A stretch of 64,000 nucleotides of DNA from Bradyrhizobium campsiandrae (GCF_014529705.1 NZ_JAANIH010000003.1:124001-188000); one strand, 5' to 3'. Positions 17,187 to 24,235 are shown, counted from the first letter of the stretch. Program-made: numbers and translations. The notes: a model not told the origin generated them from the sequence alone.

Positions 17187-17354
17187 ATGAGCGAGCATCA
17201 GAAATCGAATTCCGGGCGGAGTGCCGGCGCCGACTCTCAAAAATGCACCGCCTGCGGAAATGCGGTCAAAGTGTTGACGATGCTGGACTCTCGCTCCGGC
17301 CGTGCCGTGCATGTTTTTAGGTGTGACTGCGGGAAAAGCAGTTGGCGGGATTGA
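17187..17354 (+). CDS. 55-residue zinc-ribbon-like small protein
   Basis: ATG 17187 to TGA 17354. Motifs CTACG and, 26 residues on, CDCG (C-x2-C / C-x-C) suggest metal coordination: DSQKCTACGNAVKVL then VFRCDCGKSSW. The RBS is weak. Related zinc-ribbon ORFans are common in this lineage. Confidence 0.55.
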   Translation: MSEHQKSNSGRSAGADSQKCTACGNAVKVLTMLDSRSGRAVHVFRCDCGKSSWRD

Positions 17355-17383
17355 ACGGGAGATCTTGAGGCTCGCGTCAAATC

Positions 17384-17425
17384 CATGATGTCAATATGCA
17401 GGTGTTTTACCCGACGGTTCGACCT
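17384..17425 (-). repeat. Repeat module copy 8 (degenerate)
   Basis: Only the core is recognisable (CATGATGTCAATATGCAGGT then TTTTACCCGACGG). The TTGAC is lost (GTCGAACC) and no hairpin with a T-run follows. It helps show which positions are not needed for the repeat to persist. Confidence 0.55.
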
Positions 17426-17570
17426 CATTCTAATGAAAAACCGAATCGGCTGTGTACGATGCCGTCGCTGAGACGGCTCTCCACGAGGCCCCGCGGTCTG
17501 CATTTCCGCCAAGGCACGCTCCAGCTCGCCGGCTCAGCTCGCATCTGTTCCCAACACCAGATGCCCCGAG

Positions 17571-17607
17571 AAGGCCCTGGTCGCCCCAACACGACCGGGG
17601 CCTTTTT
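17571..17607 (+). terminator. Strong plus-strand terminator
   Basis: AAGGCCCTGGTCG / CGACCGGGGCCTT stem with an 8-nt loop, followed by a T-run (CCTTTTTGC). The nearest plus gene ends at 17354. The 215 nt between contain only unconvincing ORFs, so an unannotated short transcript is possible. Confidence 0.8.
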
Positions 17608-17737
17608 GCGCATTGCCAATGGGGACGGCGACCCAACAAATGTTAAGCGACCGCGGCACTCGCGACAGGCACCTTGACGCTATGTGGCGCCGGTTCCAAA
17701 GTACCGATCTTCCCGACATCGGAGCCGGAGAACGTTG

Positions 17738-17941
17738 ATGACCCTGTCGGATCGCGTGCGATCGAATATGGACGTGGTGCTGGAGGAAATCTGCCGAGGC
17801 TTGCCCAACGGCGGGGACCATGGAAGCCGCAAGCTTATCGCCGAGCAGCTCCTGGAAGCTGCCGAAGCCGGCCAGATCAGCTTGGCTGATCTTCGGATCG
17901 TTGCGCTTCACGCATTCAAAGCGATCATCAAACCTCACTAA
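17738..17941 (+). CDS. Small hypothetical protein upstream of response regulator
   Basis: 67 residues from ATG 17738 (GGAG upstream). Helical: RSNMDVVLEEICRGLPNGG, SRKLIAEQLLEAAEAG, LADLRIVALHAFKAII. It ends 24 nt before the receiver protein gene, likely in one operon. Family seen widely in Bradyrhizobium; function unknown. Confidence 0.7.
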   Translation: MTLSDRVRSNMDVVLEEICRGLPNGGDHGSRKLIAEQLLEAAEAGQISLADLRIVALHAFKAIIKPH

Positions 17942-17965
17942 CTCTCGAGGGCTGGGAGGGGGGCC

Positions 17966-18310
17966 ATGGCATTGGTGCTTTTGGTGGAAGACGAAGTGCT
18001 TATCCGAATGATGGTCGCGGATATGCTGGAGGACCTTGGTCACACCGTTGCAGGGGAAGCTGGCGATCTGGCTTCCGCACTAAGTCTTGCAACCAGCGGT
18101 ACGTTTGATGTCGCAATCCTTGACGTGAGTCTTGGCAGCCACAACAGCAAGCCTGTTGCTGATGCTCTGCAGGCCCGCGGCATTCCATTCGCCTTTGCGA
18201 GTGGCTACGCAAGCGACGGTGTGCCTGAAGAATATCGCGGGCGACCTCTGCTTAAAAAGCCATTTCAGCCGAATGAGCTTGAAAGCTGCCTTGGCCAATT
18301 GCTGGCCTAG
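17966..18310 (+). CDS. Stand-alone response-regulator receiver protein
   Basis: 114 residues, ATG 17966 behind GGGAGGGGGG. CheY-like: acidic pair VEDE at 7-10, phospho-acceptor D53 in VAILDVSLG, S79 in FASGYAS, K98 in LLKKPF. No output domain, so it acts by protein contact or as a phosphate shuttle. No histidine kinase is in the window, making its partner unknown. Confidence 0.9.
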   Translation: MALVLLVEDEVLIRMMVADMLEDLGHTVAGEAGDLASALSLATSGTFDVAILDVSLGSHNSKPVADALQARGIPFAFASGYASDGVPEEYRGRPLLKKPFQPNELESCLGQLLA

Positions 18311-18410
18311 ATCAAGACCGGACAAGCACGAACCTGACGTGTCCTATTTCCCCTTCCGCCCGAGCTTGCGCTCCACATCGTTCGTTCTCAACGTCCTACC
18401 GACGGAAGCG

Positions 18411-18495
18411 AAAGCCCGCCACGGAGTGCACCGTGCGGGCTCACGCAAACTTTTCGATGATGCCATTCTGCCAGTGTTTTGCCCGACGGGTCAAC
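18411..18495 (-). repeat. Repeat module copy 9
   Basis: Core 18453-18495, hairpin GCCCGC(CACGG)/(CCGTG)CGGGC then TTTC on the minus strand. TTGACC intact. This copy faces the 3' end of the convergent receiver gene, so no gene follows it directly. Confidence 0.8.
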
Positions 18496-18573
18496 CTCTT
18501 TCTGATGAAAAACCGAAGTTATTTCGGGCATCTGCATGGTGAGCCGATGGAAGAGCCGGCGCACATCGAGGCT

Positions 18574-18807
18574 TCACGGAATGTCATTCTTGCTCCGGCT
18601 AGGCCCGATGCTGTGCGGCTTGTTGAGGAAGAACTCCCGATTGCCAAAAGCCGCTTCCGCGTATTGATCAATCGAGACCTGGATGGCCTCGATGTGCGCG
18701 CGGCACCAACCTTCTCGCGTTGAAAGGCGCCGGGCTTGGTCGAGTGCCTTGAGAAACTCCGGCGGGCTCTCCATGTCGGAGAAATACTTTGGCCGCTCAG
18801 CTACCAC
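18574..18807 (-). CDS. Small hypothetical protein, second gene of LexA-boxed pair
   Basis: 77 residues, ATG 18807 overlapping the previous stop (ATGGTAG) and behind GGGAGGACGG. Sequence: ERPKYFSDMESPPEFLKALD, STREGWCRAHIEAIQVSIDQ, then EAAFGNREFFLNKPHS. No known domain. Translationally coupled to the gene at 18801-19034. Confidence 0.7.
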   Translation of the reverse strand: MVAERPKYFSDMESPPEFLKALDQARRLSTREGWCRAHIEAIQVSIDQYAEAAFGNREFFLNKPHSIGPSRSKNDIP

Positions 18808-19034
18808 TTCCGTCCTCCCAGCACTCTCTTCTTAGCCCCTTGCGGTTCTGCCTTCTTCATCTCGTCTCTGAGGGAAACGAGGTCGTCCACCTTCGCCTGC
18901 ATGCGGGACAGGAGGGCTTCAGCCGACGCTGTCCCTATCCCCGCCCGTTGCAGTTGGAGGATTTCTTTGCGCTGACGACTTATCTGCGTGCGCATGTGCT
19001 CGATCTCCGAGCGGATGTATTCGAGTGTAGGCAT
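18801..19034 (-). CDS. Small coiled-coil protein, first gene of LexA-boxed pair
   Basis: 77 residues from ATG 19034. EYIRSEIEHMRTQISRQRKE, then EALLSRMQAKVDDLVSLRDE and a basic tail: a likely coiled coil. The start lies 4 nt downstream of a CCAAATC-TGC-GATTTGG palindrome (19038-19054) that could mask the weak RBS. A LexA box lies 28 nt upstream. An ORF start at 19067 would overlap that box and is less likely. Confidence 0.7.
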   Translation of the reverse strand: MPTLEYIRSEIEHMRTQISRQRKEILQLQRAGIGTASAEALLSRMQAKVDDLVSLRDEMKKAEPQGAKKRVLGGRKW

Positions 19035-19061
19035 TGACCAAATCTGCGATTTGGCTAAAAA

Positions 19062-19086
19062 GAACAAATAGAGAACACAGAGTCAA
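19062..19086 (-). promoter_or_regulatory. LexA (SOS) box and -35 element of the small gene pair
   Basis: GAAC-AAATAGA-GAAC at 19062-19076; minus-strand TTGACT at 19081-19086 lies 4 nt upstream. Same arrangement as the boxes at 9461 and 21459. Confidence 0.75.
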
Positions 19087-19113
19087 GAGCCGGCTTGGGT
19101 ATTGGGAGTGTTC

Positions 19114-19154
19114 AAAAAAACGGCCCCGACGCACGCGAGTAGACGCCGGGGCCG
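19114..19154 (-). terminator. Minus-strand terminator without a visible gene
   Basis: Minus strand: CGGCCCCG, 18-nt loop, CGGGGCCG, then seven T. No minus-strand gene is seen between 19155 and 19343, so the transcript it ends is unexplained. Confidence 0.7.
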
Positions 19155-19227
19155 GACGGCCGCTAGCGGTGTTGCATCGGGTCGCGGCCGTCAGGGTAAA
19201 ATACGAGCACGAATAGGAATAGTTTCA

Positions 19228-19255
19228 CTGTCCTAATCTGTCCTGATTAGGACAG
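19228..19255. repeat. 11-bp inverted repeat upstream of the SRAP gene
   Basis: CTGTCCTAATC, 6-nt loop TGTCCT, GATTAGGACAG, 88 nt before the SRAP start. The loop repeats the arm sequence. It could be an operator or RNA hairpin. Confidence 0.5.
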
Positions 19256-19342
19256 TACCCGGCTTGGCCTCCGATCCATGCCGCCTCGTAACCGTTGTCC
19301 CCCTGGTTAAAACGCGTCGTCAGCAGAAGGTCAGGCGAACTG

Positions 19343-20023
19343 ATGTGCAATCTCTATTCGATCACCACGAACCAAGCCGCCATCGCCGATCTCTTCCGCG
19401 TCGTCAGGCGCTACGAAGGCAACCTCGCGCCGATGCCCGGCGTGTTTCCGGATTATCCGGCGCCGGTCATCCGCGATCCCGGCAATTGCGAACGCGAGAT
19501 GGTGATGATGCGTTGGGGCATGCCGCCGCCACCGCGCACTGGCGGCCCGCCCGTCACGAACATTCGCAACACCTCCTCGCCGCACTGGCGCGCCTGGCTC
19601 AAGCCGGAGCACCGCTGCCTCGTGCCCGCCAACAGCTTCGCCGAATACGCGCCGGAGCCGAACCCGGAGACGAAGAAGAAAGACGTCGTGTGGTTCGCGC
19701 TCGCGGAGGCGCGACCACTGTTTGCGTTCGCCGGCATCTGGACCACCTTCAACGGCGATCGCGGAACGAAGTCAAAGCCCGTGCCGGGGCCGCATCAGGT
19801 TTATGGATTTCTCACGACGGCGCCCAATGCGGTGGTCGAGCCGATTCATCCAAAGGCGATGCCGGTGATCCTGACGACGGCCGAAGAGTGGGACATTTGG
19901 ATGCGGGCGTCGTGGGATGAGGCCAAAGCGCTGCAGCGCCCTCTTCCAGAGGAGAAGCTCAAGGTTGTCGCGCGAGGAAGTGAAAAGGAAGACGTGATGT
20001 CTGCATCAGCTCCGTCGACCTAG
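19343..20023 (+). CDS. SRAP-family protein (YedK/HMCES-like abasic-site sensor)
   Basis: 226 residues from ATG 19343, giving the obligatory Cys2 (MCNLYSIT). Other SRAP landmarks: [20 protein letters not shown] (catalytic Glu region) and [12 protein letters not shown] (His). The usual NARAET motif is replaced by [11 protein letters not shown], a variant seen in some alphaproteobacterial members. The family crosslinks to abasic sites in single-stranded DNA. Although SOS-associated by name, no LexA box is visible upstream here. It is convergent with, and overlaps by 4 bp, the membrane-protein gene. Confidence 0.9.
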   Translation: MCNLYSITTNQAAIADLFRVVRRYEGNLAPMPGVFPDYPAPVIRDPGNCEREMVMMRWGMPPPPRTGGPPVTNIRNTSSPHWRAWLKPEHRCLVPANSFAEYAPEPNPETKKKDVVWFALAEARPLFAFAGIWTTFNGDRGTKSKPVPGPHQVYGFLTTAPNAVVEPIHPKAMPVILTTAEEWDIWMRASWDEAKALQRPLPEEKLKVVARGSEKEDVMSASAPST

Positions 20024-20520
20024 CCACCCCCGACGCGACTGTTATCTTGAACCTGAACAAGGATGCCGAAAATATAGGCTACCCTAGCGAATGATAGGAA
20101 AGCCCAAACAAACAATGAGAACCAAACGACTATCATTAGGTAGAGGTATTTGTCGTCTGGTGCTATCGCAAATTTCCAAACGAGCAGCGGCATAGAAGAA
20201 ACCGTGAGCAGAAACCCGCTCACGATGGCCCGCATAATGTAAGTGTTAAATCTTCTCATTGAACGTGTTCGTCGGACCTCTCCAATGAAGCCATCATTCT
20301 TTCCCGCCACAAATCCATAGATCGCAAACACACAACCGGTTTGAATAGACGCCCATCCAAAAACCGCTGAAAATAGATTACCTATCGAGATTTTGTCCGC
20401 CGCGATTAGCGGGATGATTGACCATCGGAACAACCAAAGCAAAGCAAGCACTGCAGAGGCGCAACAGATCGGTCCGAAGGCCTCTAATAACCACCCAACA
20501 GATTTGTTAGAGCCACGCAT
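20020..20520 (-). CDS. Four-TM membrane protein, second gene of RexAB-like pair
   Basis: 166 residues from ATG 20520, which overlaps the end of the preceding gene by 14 nt. A GTG at 20541 is possible. Four hydrophobic segments, near 10-32, 45-67, 90-112 and 118-145, are separated by a basic cytosolic loop ([15 protein letters not shown]) and short polar turns. No enzymatic motif. Size and four-helix layout recall phage lambda RexB (144 residues, four TM), an ion-channel effector of abortive infection. That is an analogy from architecture, not a demonstrated homology. Confidence 0.6.
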   Translation of the reverse strand: MRGSNKSVGWLLEAFGPICCASAVLALLWLFRWSIIPLIAADKISIGNLFSAVFGWASIQTGCVFAIYGFVAGKNDGFIGEVRRTRSMRRFNTYIMRAIVSGFLLTVSSMPLLVWKFAIAPDDKYLYLMIVVWFSLFVWAFLSFARVAYIFGILVQVQDNSRVGGG

Positions 20521-21355
20521 GCATTTGGTCTCTGAGGGCACTCAATTTCACTCGATAGTTTGCCTCTGGATCATTGACGCTAAGCTCGAGCCTGTCCCTT
20601 ACAGAAAGAATATCTTCCAACAAATCCAGGTCTTCTGTCCCCTCGCCCTCTTGCCGAACTCTCGCTTTCATACTCGAAATTTCGACTTGATCTTGTACTG
20701 CTTGAGCCCTGAAGTGGCGGACCATGGCCTTGATCCTTTCAGAGAGTCCGCCGGACTGGTGTCCCATCGAAAGATCAATCGTTATAGTAGGCGCCTCATA
20801 TGCTTCGCCCATATCGCGAAATGACCTGACAATTGATTGTGCGCCACCGCGGTCCATCGCGGTAAGATTCGTCGGACCTGCCACGCTGATCGATATCTTT
20901 CGAACGATTCCTTGATTGAATTTCTCCCACATGTCTTGGCGCACGATGGGCTGAAACTCGAACCGGGCTCCGTCAACCATTTCTCGCAGATACTCTGCAA
21001 TCCGTCCTGGCGAAATGACGCGCGGATCATATTGCAGACCAAGATGGTCCGTAGTCGGCAGATATCGAAAGACTATACCGTGCCCTAGCGGATTCCTGAT
21101 CCGTAAGGGTCGACGACCTGTTTCACTTACCTCAGATGGATAATTGGTTTTCTGTATGCGCGTGAACTCCCCGTGAATTGAACCACGAGCACTCTCCACG
21201 ACCTCAGCTCTCACGTAATAATCTTCACCTAGTTGTTGCTCACGATCAGCTGGCCGAGCGATAGCGCCAATTTGTATAACAGCGTCGCTAAAATTGAGCC
21301 GGCCGCCCGGCGCTCTGACCACGCGATAAAATCTAAAAGTAATACGTCTATCCAC
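20507..21355 (-). CDS. Cytosolic protein of RexAB-like pair, LexA-boxed promoter
   Basis: 282 residues, GTG 21355 behind GGGGGG. No signal or TM. An N-terminal half with beta-rich segments (ITFRFYRVVRAPGG, IGAIARPADREQQLG) leads to GIVFRYLPTTDHLGLQYDPR, ARFEFQPIVRQDMW, VRKISISVAGPTNL and a charged C-terminal helix region. Lambda RexA (279 residues, recalled from memory) shows a comparable run: short-chain specificity segment, G-x-R-x-x-x-P-x-x-R, a beta strand with xVKV, and a helical end. Length, gene order and overlap also match rexA-rexB. No catalytic motif is recognised. The role is inferred as sensor of the membrane partner. Confidence 0.55.
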   Translation of the reverse strand: MDRRITFRFYRVVRAPGGRLNFSDAVIQIGAIARPADREQQLGEDYYVRAEVVESARGSIHGEFTRIQKTNYPSEVSETGRRPLRIRNPLGHGIVFRYLPTTDHLGLQYDPRVISPGRIAEYLREMVDGARFEFQPIVRQDMWEKFNQGIVRKISISVAGPTNLTAMDRGGAQSIVRSFRDMGEAYEAPTITIDLSMGHQSGGLSERIKAMVRHFRAQAVQDQVEISSMKARVRQEGEGTEDLDLLEDILSVRDRLELSVNDPEANYRVKLSALRDQMHAWL

Positions 21356-21376
21356 TTAATCCCCCCTGGCCTACGT

Positions 21377-21400
21377 GTTGTGTCACCAGAATGACACAAC
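21377..21400 (-). promoter_or_regulatory. Perfect palindrome in the 5' leader of the RexA-like gene
   Basis: GTTGTGTCA-N6-TGACACAAC, 9-bp arms with no mismatch, 22 nt before the GTG start. Placed downstream of the predicted start of transcription, it would be an operator or an RNA hairpin near the RBS. Confidence 0.65.
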
Positions 21401-21452
21401 TATCGCGACGTATCCAAGAGGCGCTCAAGTGGAGGGCTGCCTGTGAATATGC

Positions 21453-21481
21453 TTATTAGAACAAAACGGGAACATTGTCAA
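21453..21481 (-). promoter_or_regulatory. Near-consensus promoter with LexA box in the spacer
   Basis: Minus strand: TTGACA (21476-21481), 17-nt spacer, TAATAA (21453-21458). GTTC-CCGTTTT-GTTC (21459-21473) lies wholly inside the spacer. LexA bound there would block RNA polymerase. It reads toward the RexAB-like pair, 95 nt upstream of its GTG. Confidence 0.8.
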
Positions 21482-21601
21482 ACGCCCAGCGAGGCTAGTT
21501 GGGCATAGTTGCCGTACCCATTCCGGGCCGAGTAGCATGACGTGCCCGGACCTGATCAGGGCGGTAGAACTTTTATTAGAACGTGGCCCCCGGAGGCCCG
21601 A

Positions 21602-22468
21602 TTGGGCGCGCTCATCTCGGCCAATTTCGATGATAGCCGATCTGGCGACGACGTTTGGGTAGTCGCAGGCTATGCCGGATATGCGAACCAGTGGGATTAT
21701 TTCGAAGAGCTTTGGGATGTGGCCCTTAAGAAGCACGACGTCCCGTATTTCCACATGCGAGAAATGGCCGACGAAACCGGCCCATTTGCAAAATGGCTGC
21801 CGGCGAAAGACCATCAGAAAGAGGTAATAGCTTTCTATACGGACTTGGCGCAGGCGACACGCAAGAGCCATCTTCGCATGGTGGCCTCTGGAGTATGGAT
21901 GCCGGACCTAGAGAAATTCAACGCCATGCATGGATTGAGCCTAGAGGCCTATCCGCTGGCTGCGTATGCCTGTCTGGTGCAGATATCGCAGGAATATCAT
22001 GACGCCCCCGCAACAGCCGTCTTTGATCGGGTGGAAAAGGTGGACGACAAGCTGAGCAAGGCTAGGGTGTACGCAAAGTCCGATCCTCGCTTCTATCCCG
22101 CTGGACCGTGTGATTCAGTCGCCAGCAGACCAATCCCGAAAGGGATCACGTTCCGCAACGTTCCCGCACTTCAGGCAGCAGACTTTATCTGTTGGGAAGT
22201 CAGGAAAGCATTATTCGGAATGAAAGATTGGCAGCTATTGCCAGATAAGCCTCAAGGAGACCGCGCGCTTCAATGGCAGCACTACCTGGAACATAAACGC
22301 AACGTCACTGGCAAAAGCGAAGTAATACGCAGGTCGCTTGGCGCCCTAATCCGGGACATGCCTGTTCATTCTGTCGTTTGGGATTGGGATCAACTGGACA
22401 GTATGCATGCTTCTAGGCGTGGGGTTTGGACTTTGGAGGAGGCGGCTTCTGCCGTGCAACGCGGTTAA
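21602..22468 (+). CDS. DUF3800-type protein
   Basis: 288 residues from TTG 21602, with CCCGGAGG 6 nt upstream; the ORF could extend to 21542 but without RBS. N-terminus ALISANFDDSRSGDDVWVVA then AGYANQWDYFEELW fits the DUF3800 pattern (acidic residue followed by VxAG and WxxFxxxW), an RNase H-like fold of unknown activity often found in defence islands. Later: YPLAAYACLVQISQEY and VPALQAADFICWEVRKALFG (family-typical LQxADxxxW). It is divergent from the LexA-boxed pair across a 250-bp intergenic region. Confidence 0.7.
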   Translation: MGALISANFDDSRSGDDVWVVAGYAGYANQWDYFEELWDVALKKHDVPYFHMREMADETGPFAKWLPAKDHQKEVIAFYTDLAQATRKSHLRMVASGVWMPDLEKFNAMHGLSLEAYPLAAYACLVQISQEYHDAPATAVFDRVEKVDDKLSKARVYAKSDPRFYPAGPCDSVASRPIPKGITFRNVPALQAADFICWEVRKALFGMKDWQLLPDKPQGDRALQWQHYLEHKRNVTGKSEVIRRSLGALIRDMPVHSVVWDWDQLDSMHASRRGVWTLEEAASAVQRG

Positions 22469-22604
22469 ATGCCTCCTCGAATCTTTCCCCGCGCTTATCA
22501 ACACCAAGCTCACGAGCGGTTTCTATGAACCGCTCGGATTGCTCTATGTCACTCAATCTCGATTTTGGCTTTTGCTTCTTTGGAGGACCGTCGGCTGTTG
22601 CCAT
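22413..22604 (-). CDS. Small Lys/Pro-rich hypothetical protein
   Basis: 63 residues from ATG 22604 (GGAG 9 nt upstream); starts at 22622 or 22715 are also open. Pattern KKQKPKSRLSDIEQSERFIE, ARELGVDKRGERFEEAFNRV and a KPPPPKSKPHA tail matches a common small Rhizobiales family. Its 3' end overlaps the DUF3800 gene by 56 bp in convergent orientation. Function unknown. Confidence 0.6.
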   Translation of the reverse strand: MATADGPPKKQKPKSRLSDIEQSERFIETARELGVDKRGERFEEAFNRVARQKPPPPKSKPHA

Positions 22605-22731
22605 ACGGTGCGGCTCCAGCATGTCCTCGGGTATTTGGCCAAATTCCCTCGCCGCGGAGTCGGCCTTATCGAGGTCGAGACAGAACCCCAACGGATTTCG
22701 GCCCGGAACAGCCATCGCCCTGCTGCATAAG

Positions 22732-22756
22732 AAAAAGGCCCCGCAGCGCGGGGCCT
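22732..22756 (-). terminator. Terminator of the general-stress gene
   Basis: Minus strand: AAGGCCCCGCGCTGCGGGGC then CTTTTTC. GC stem with T-run 26 nt after the stop at 22782. Confidence 0.85.
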
Positions 22757-22781
22757 TCGTCTTATCGGGTCTGATCAAAGC

Positions 22782-23408
22782 CTATCGCCGCGTCCCTGCG
22801 CCGTAGATCTCGCGCTCGCGGCCGATGTCCTCCGGAGACAGAGGCGGGCTCGCCGCGTCGAAGTCGTTCCAGCCTGACTTCTGCCAGGCGGAGCTGCGCT
22901 CCTGAAGATTGACGGAGCGATCATGCAGCAGCGCATCGAGCCGGGCGCGATCGTTGTCGGGCACGCGCGCGGTGACGAGCGTGCCGCCGCGGCGAACGCC
23001 TTCCGCATAGCGCGAGGCGTCTTCCTTCGACACGCCGGCTTCGGTGAGCGCGCCAACGATGCCGCCGGTGGCCGCACCGGCCGCCGCGCCGACGGCGGTC
23101 GAGGCGAGCCATCCGGCTGCCACGACCGGGCCGAGACCGGGAATGGCGAGCAGGCCGAGGCCGGCGAGCAGGCCTGCCGCGCCGCCGACGCCGGCGCCGA
23201 TGCCGGCACCCGTGCCGGCGCCTTCGGCGCGATCGTCGACGCCGTCGCGGTCACGGTCGACCTTGCCGCCGCGCGAGCCGAACCAATTGTCGGAATTGTT
23301 GGCGACGATGCTGATGTCGGAGTGCGGCACGCCGGCGCTCTCGAGCCGGCTCACGGCCTGCTCGGCATCGGCATAGCTGTCGTAGAGGCGGGAGATGGTG
23401 GTCGTCAT
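22782..23408 (-). CDS. General stress protein (YflT/17M-like) with glycine-zipper membrane region
   Basis: 208 residues. The N-terminal domain TTTISRLYDSYADAEQAVSR, ESAGVPHSDISIVANNSDNW is the general-stress 17M-like domain. A Gly/Ala-rich hydrophobic region (about 65-115) follows a DRDRDGVDDRAEGAG linker, then AGVSKEDASRYAEGVRRGGTLV and TARVPDNDRARLDALL. Probably a membrane-anchored stress protein. Adjacent minus gene at 23421 ends 13 nt upstream, so they may share a transcript. Confidence 0.85.
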   Translation of the reverse strand: MTTTISRLYDSYADAEQAVSRLESAGVPHSDISIVANNSDNWFGSRGGKVDRDRDGVDDRAEGAGTGAGIGAGVGGAAGLLAGLGLLAIPGLGPVVAAGWLASTAVGAAAGAATGGIVGALTEAGVSKEDASRYAEGVRRGGTLVTARVPDNDRARLDALLHDRSVNLQERSSAWQKSGWNDFDAASPPLSPEDIGREREIYGAGTRR

Positions 23409-23420
23409 GCTATCTGCTCC

Positions 23421-23741
23421 TTATTTCGCGGGATTGACGTTGCCCTGGAAGTCGACGCTGACGTCGGTCTTGGTGCCGGCCTTGTCGGCCTTGCCGCGCC
23501 AGACGCCGTTGTCGTCCTTCTGCAGGCCGGAGACGTTGGAATATCCCGCCCCCTCGATGCGCGATTTCGCCTGGCCCTCGGTAAAGCTGTTGCGGCCAGA
23601 GACCGGCGCGTTCGAGTTGTTCTGGTCGGAGCTGTTGACGGCGTTGTTGCCCGGCCCGCTCTGCGCGGGCTGAGACTGGGCGCCCGCGGGCGCAGATGCG
23701 AGCAGCAACAAGGTTGCCGCCAGCAAGGTTAGACGTGACAT
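23421..23741 (-). CDS. Secreted PepSY-like small protein
   Basis: 106 residues from ATG 23741 (GGAGAC upstream). Signal peptide (SRLTLLAATLLLLASAPAG-AQ), an Asn/Ser/Gln-rich linker, then FTEGQAKSRIEGAGYSNVSG, LQKDDNGVWRGKADKAG, VSVDFQGNV, which is the PepSY-like pattern. Periplasmic, function unknown. Repeat copy 10 lies 137 nt upstream. Confidence 0.8.
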   Translation of the reverse strand: MSRLTLLAATLLLLASAPAGAQSQPAQSGPGNNAVNSSDQNNSNAPVSGRNSFTEGQAKSRIEGAGYSNVSGLQKDDNGVWRGKADKAGTKTDVSVDFQGNVNPAK

Positions 23742-23875
23742 TTTTTTGTCTCCTGCAAGTGATTGTGCCGGCGACAACAAGCGAGATTCCAATTGGTTGC
23801 TATGGCGCGACGATGCGAAGCGCTGAAGCACGCTGTCGCTCTTGATCGGAAATACCCACCGCACTTCGGACAGAT

Positions 23876-23962
23876 AAATGCCCGCGACGGATTTCTCCGC
23901 GCGGGCTGAACCGAACTTTTTCGATCATGCCACTATGCCAGTGTTTTGCCCGACGGATCAAA
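23876..23962 (-). repeat. Repeat module copy 10 (last in the window)
   Basis: Core 23920-23962 with CATGATC in place of CATCATC; hairpin GCCCGC(GACGGA)/(TCCGC)GCGGGC, then a short ATTT. -35-like site TTGATC. No further copy was seen to the right. Confidence 0.8.
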
Positions 23963-24049
23963 TGTGAATCGAATGCGCCGAATCGGATTCGGCGGAATGA
24001 AATCTCTCCGCTCCATGCTGGCACAGGTCCATTCTCATGCGAGGGAGCC

Positions 24050-24235
24050 ATGTACTACGTTGCCGCCGCATTGCTCGGCCTGTCGGGATTGTTCTATTCG
24101 GCGGGCCGCCATGAGCTCGGCTCGTTCGGTGCCGATGTGTGCAGCTACGGGGGAGCCTTCTGCGACAGCCCGGTCATCGTCTTCACCGGTGCGGCGCTTG
24201 CCGCCGCCTGGGGCATGTTCGTCAGCATCAGATAG
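24050..24235 (+). CDS. Small two-helix membrane protein
   Basis: 61 residues, ATG 24050 with GAGGGAGCC immediately before. Two hydrophobic segments (YYVAAALLGLSGLFYSAG; PVIVFTGAALAAAWGMFVSI) flank a polar loop with two Cys (DVCSYGGAFCD). Function unknown. Confidence 0.7.
   Translation: MYYVAAALLGLSGLFYSAGRHELGSFGADVCSYGGAFCDSPVIVFTGAALAAAWGMFVSIR

Noticed and set aside
5803..18542. Recurrent MPDVSN-like and CQCFARRVK-like peptides as a protein family
   Set aside because: They are translations of the non-coding repeat core, appear in several frames and lack conserved starts or RBS.
21567..21582. A fourth LexA box (GAAC ... GAAC) near the DUF3800 gene
   Set aside because: The spacing is 8, not 7, and no -35 element accompanies it.
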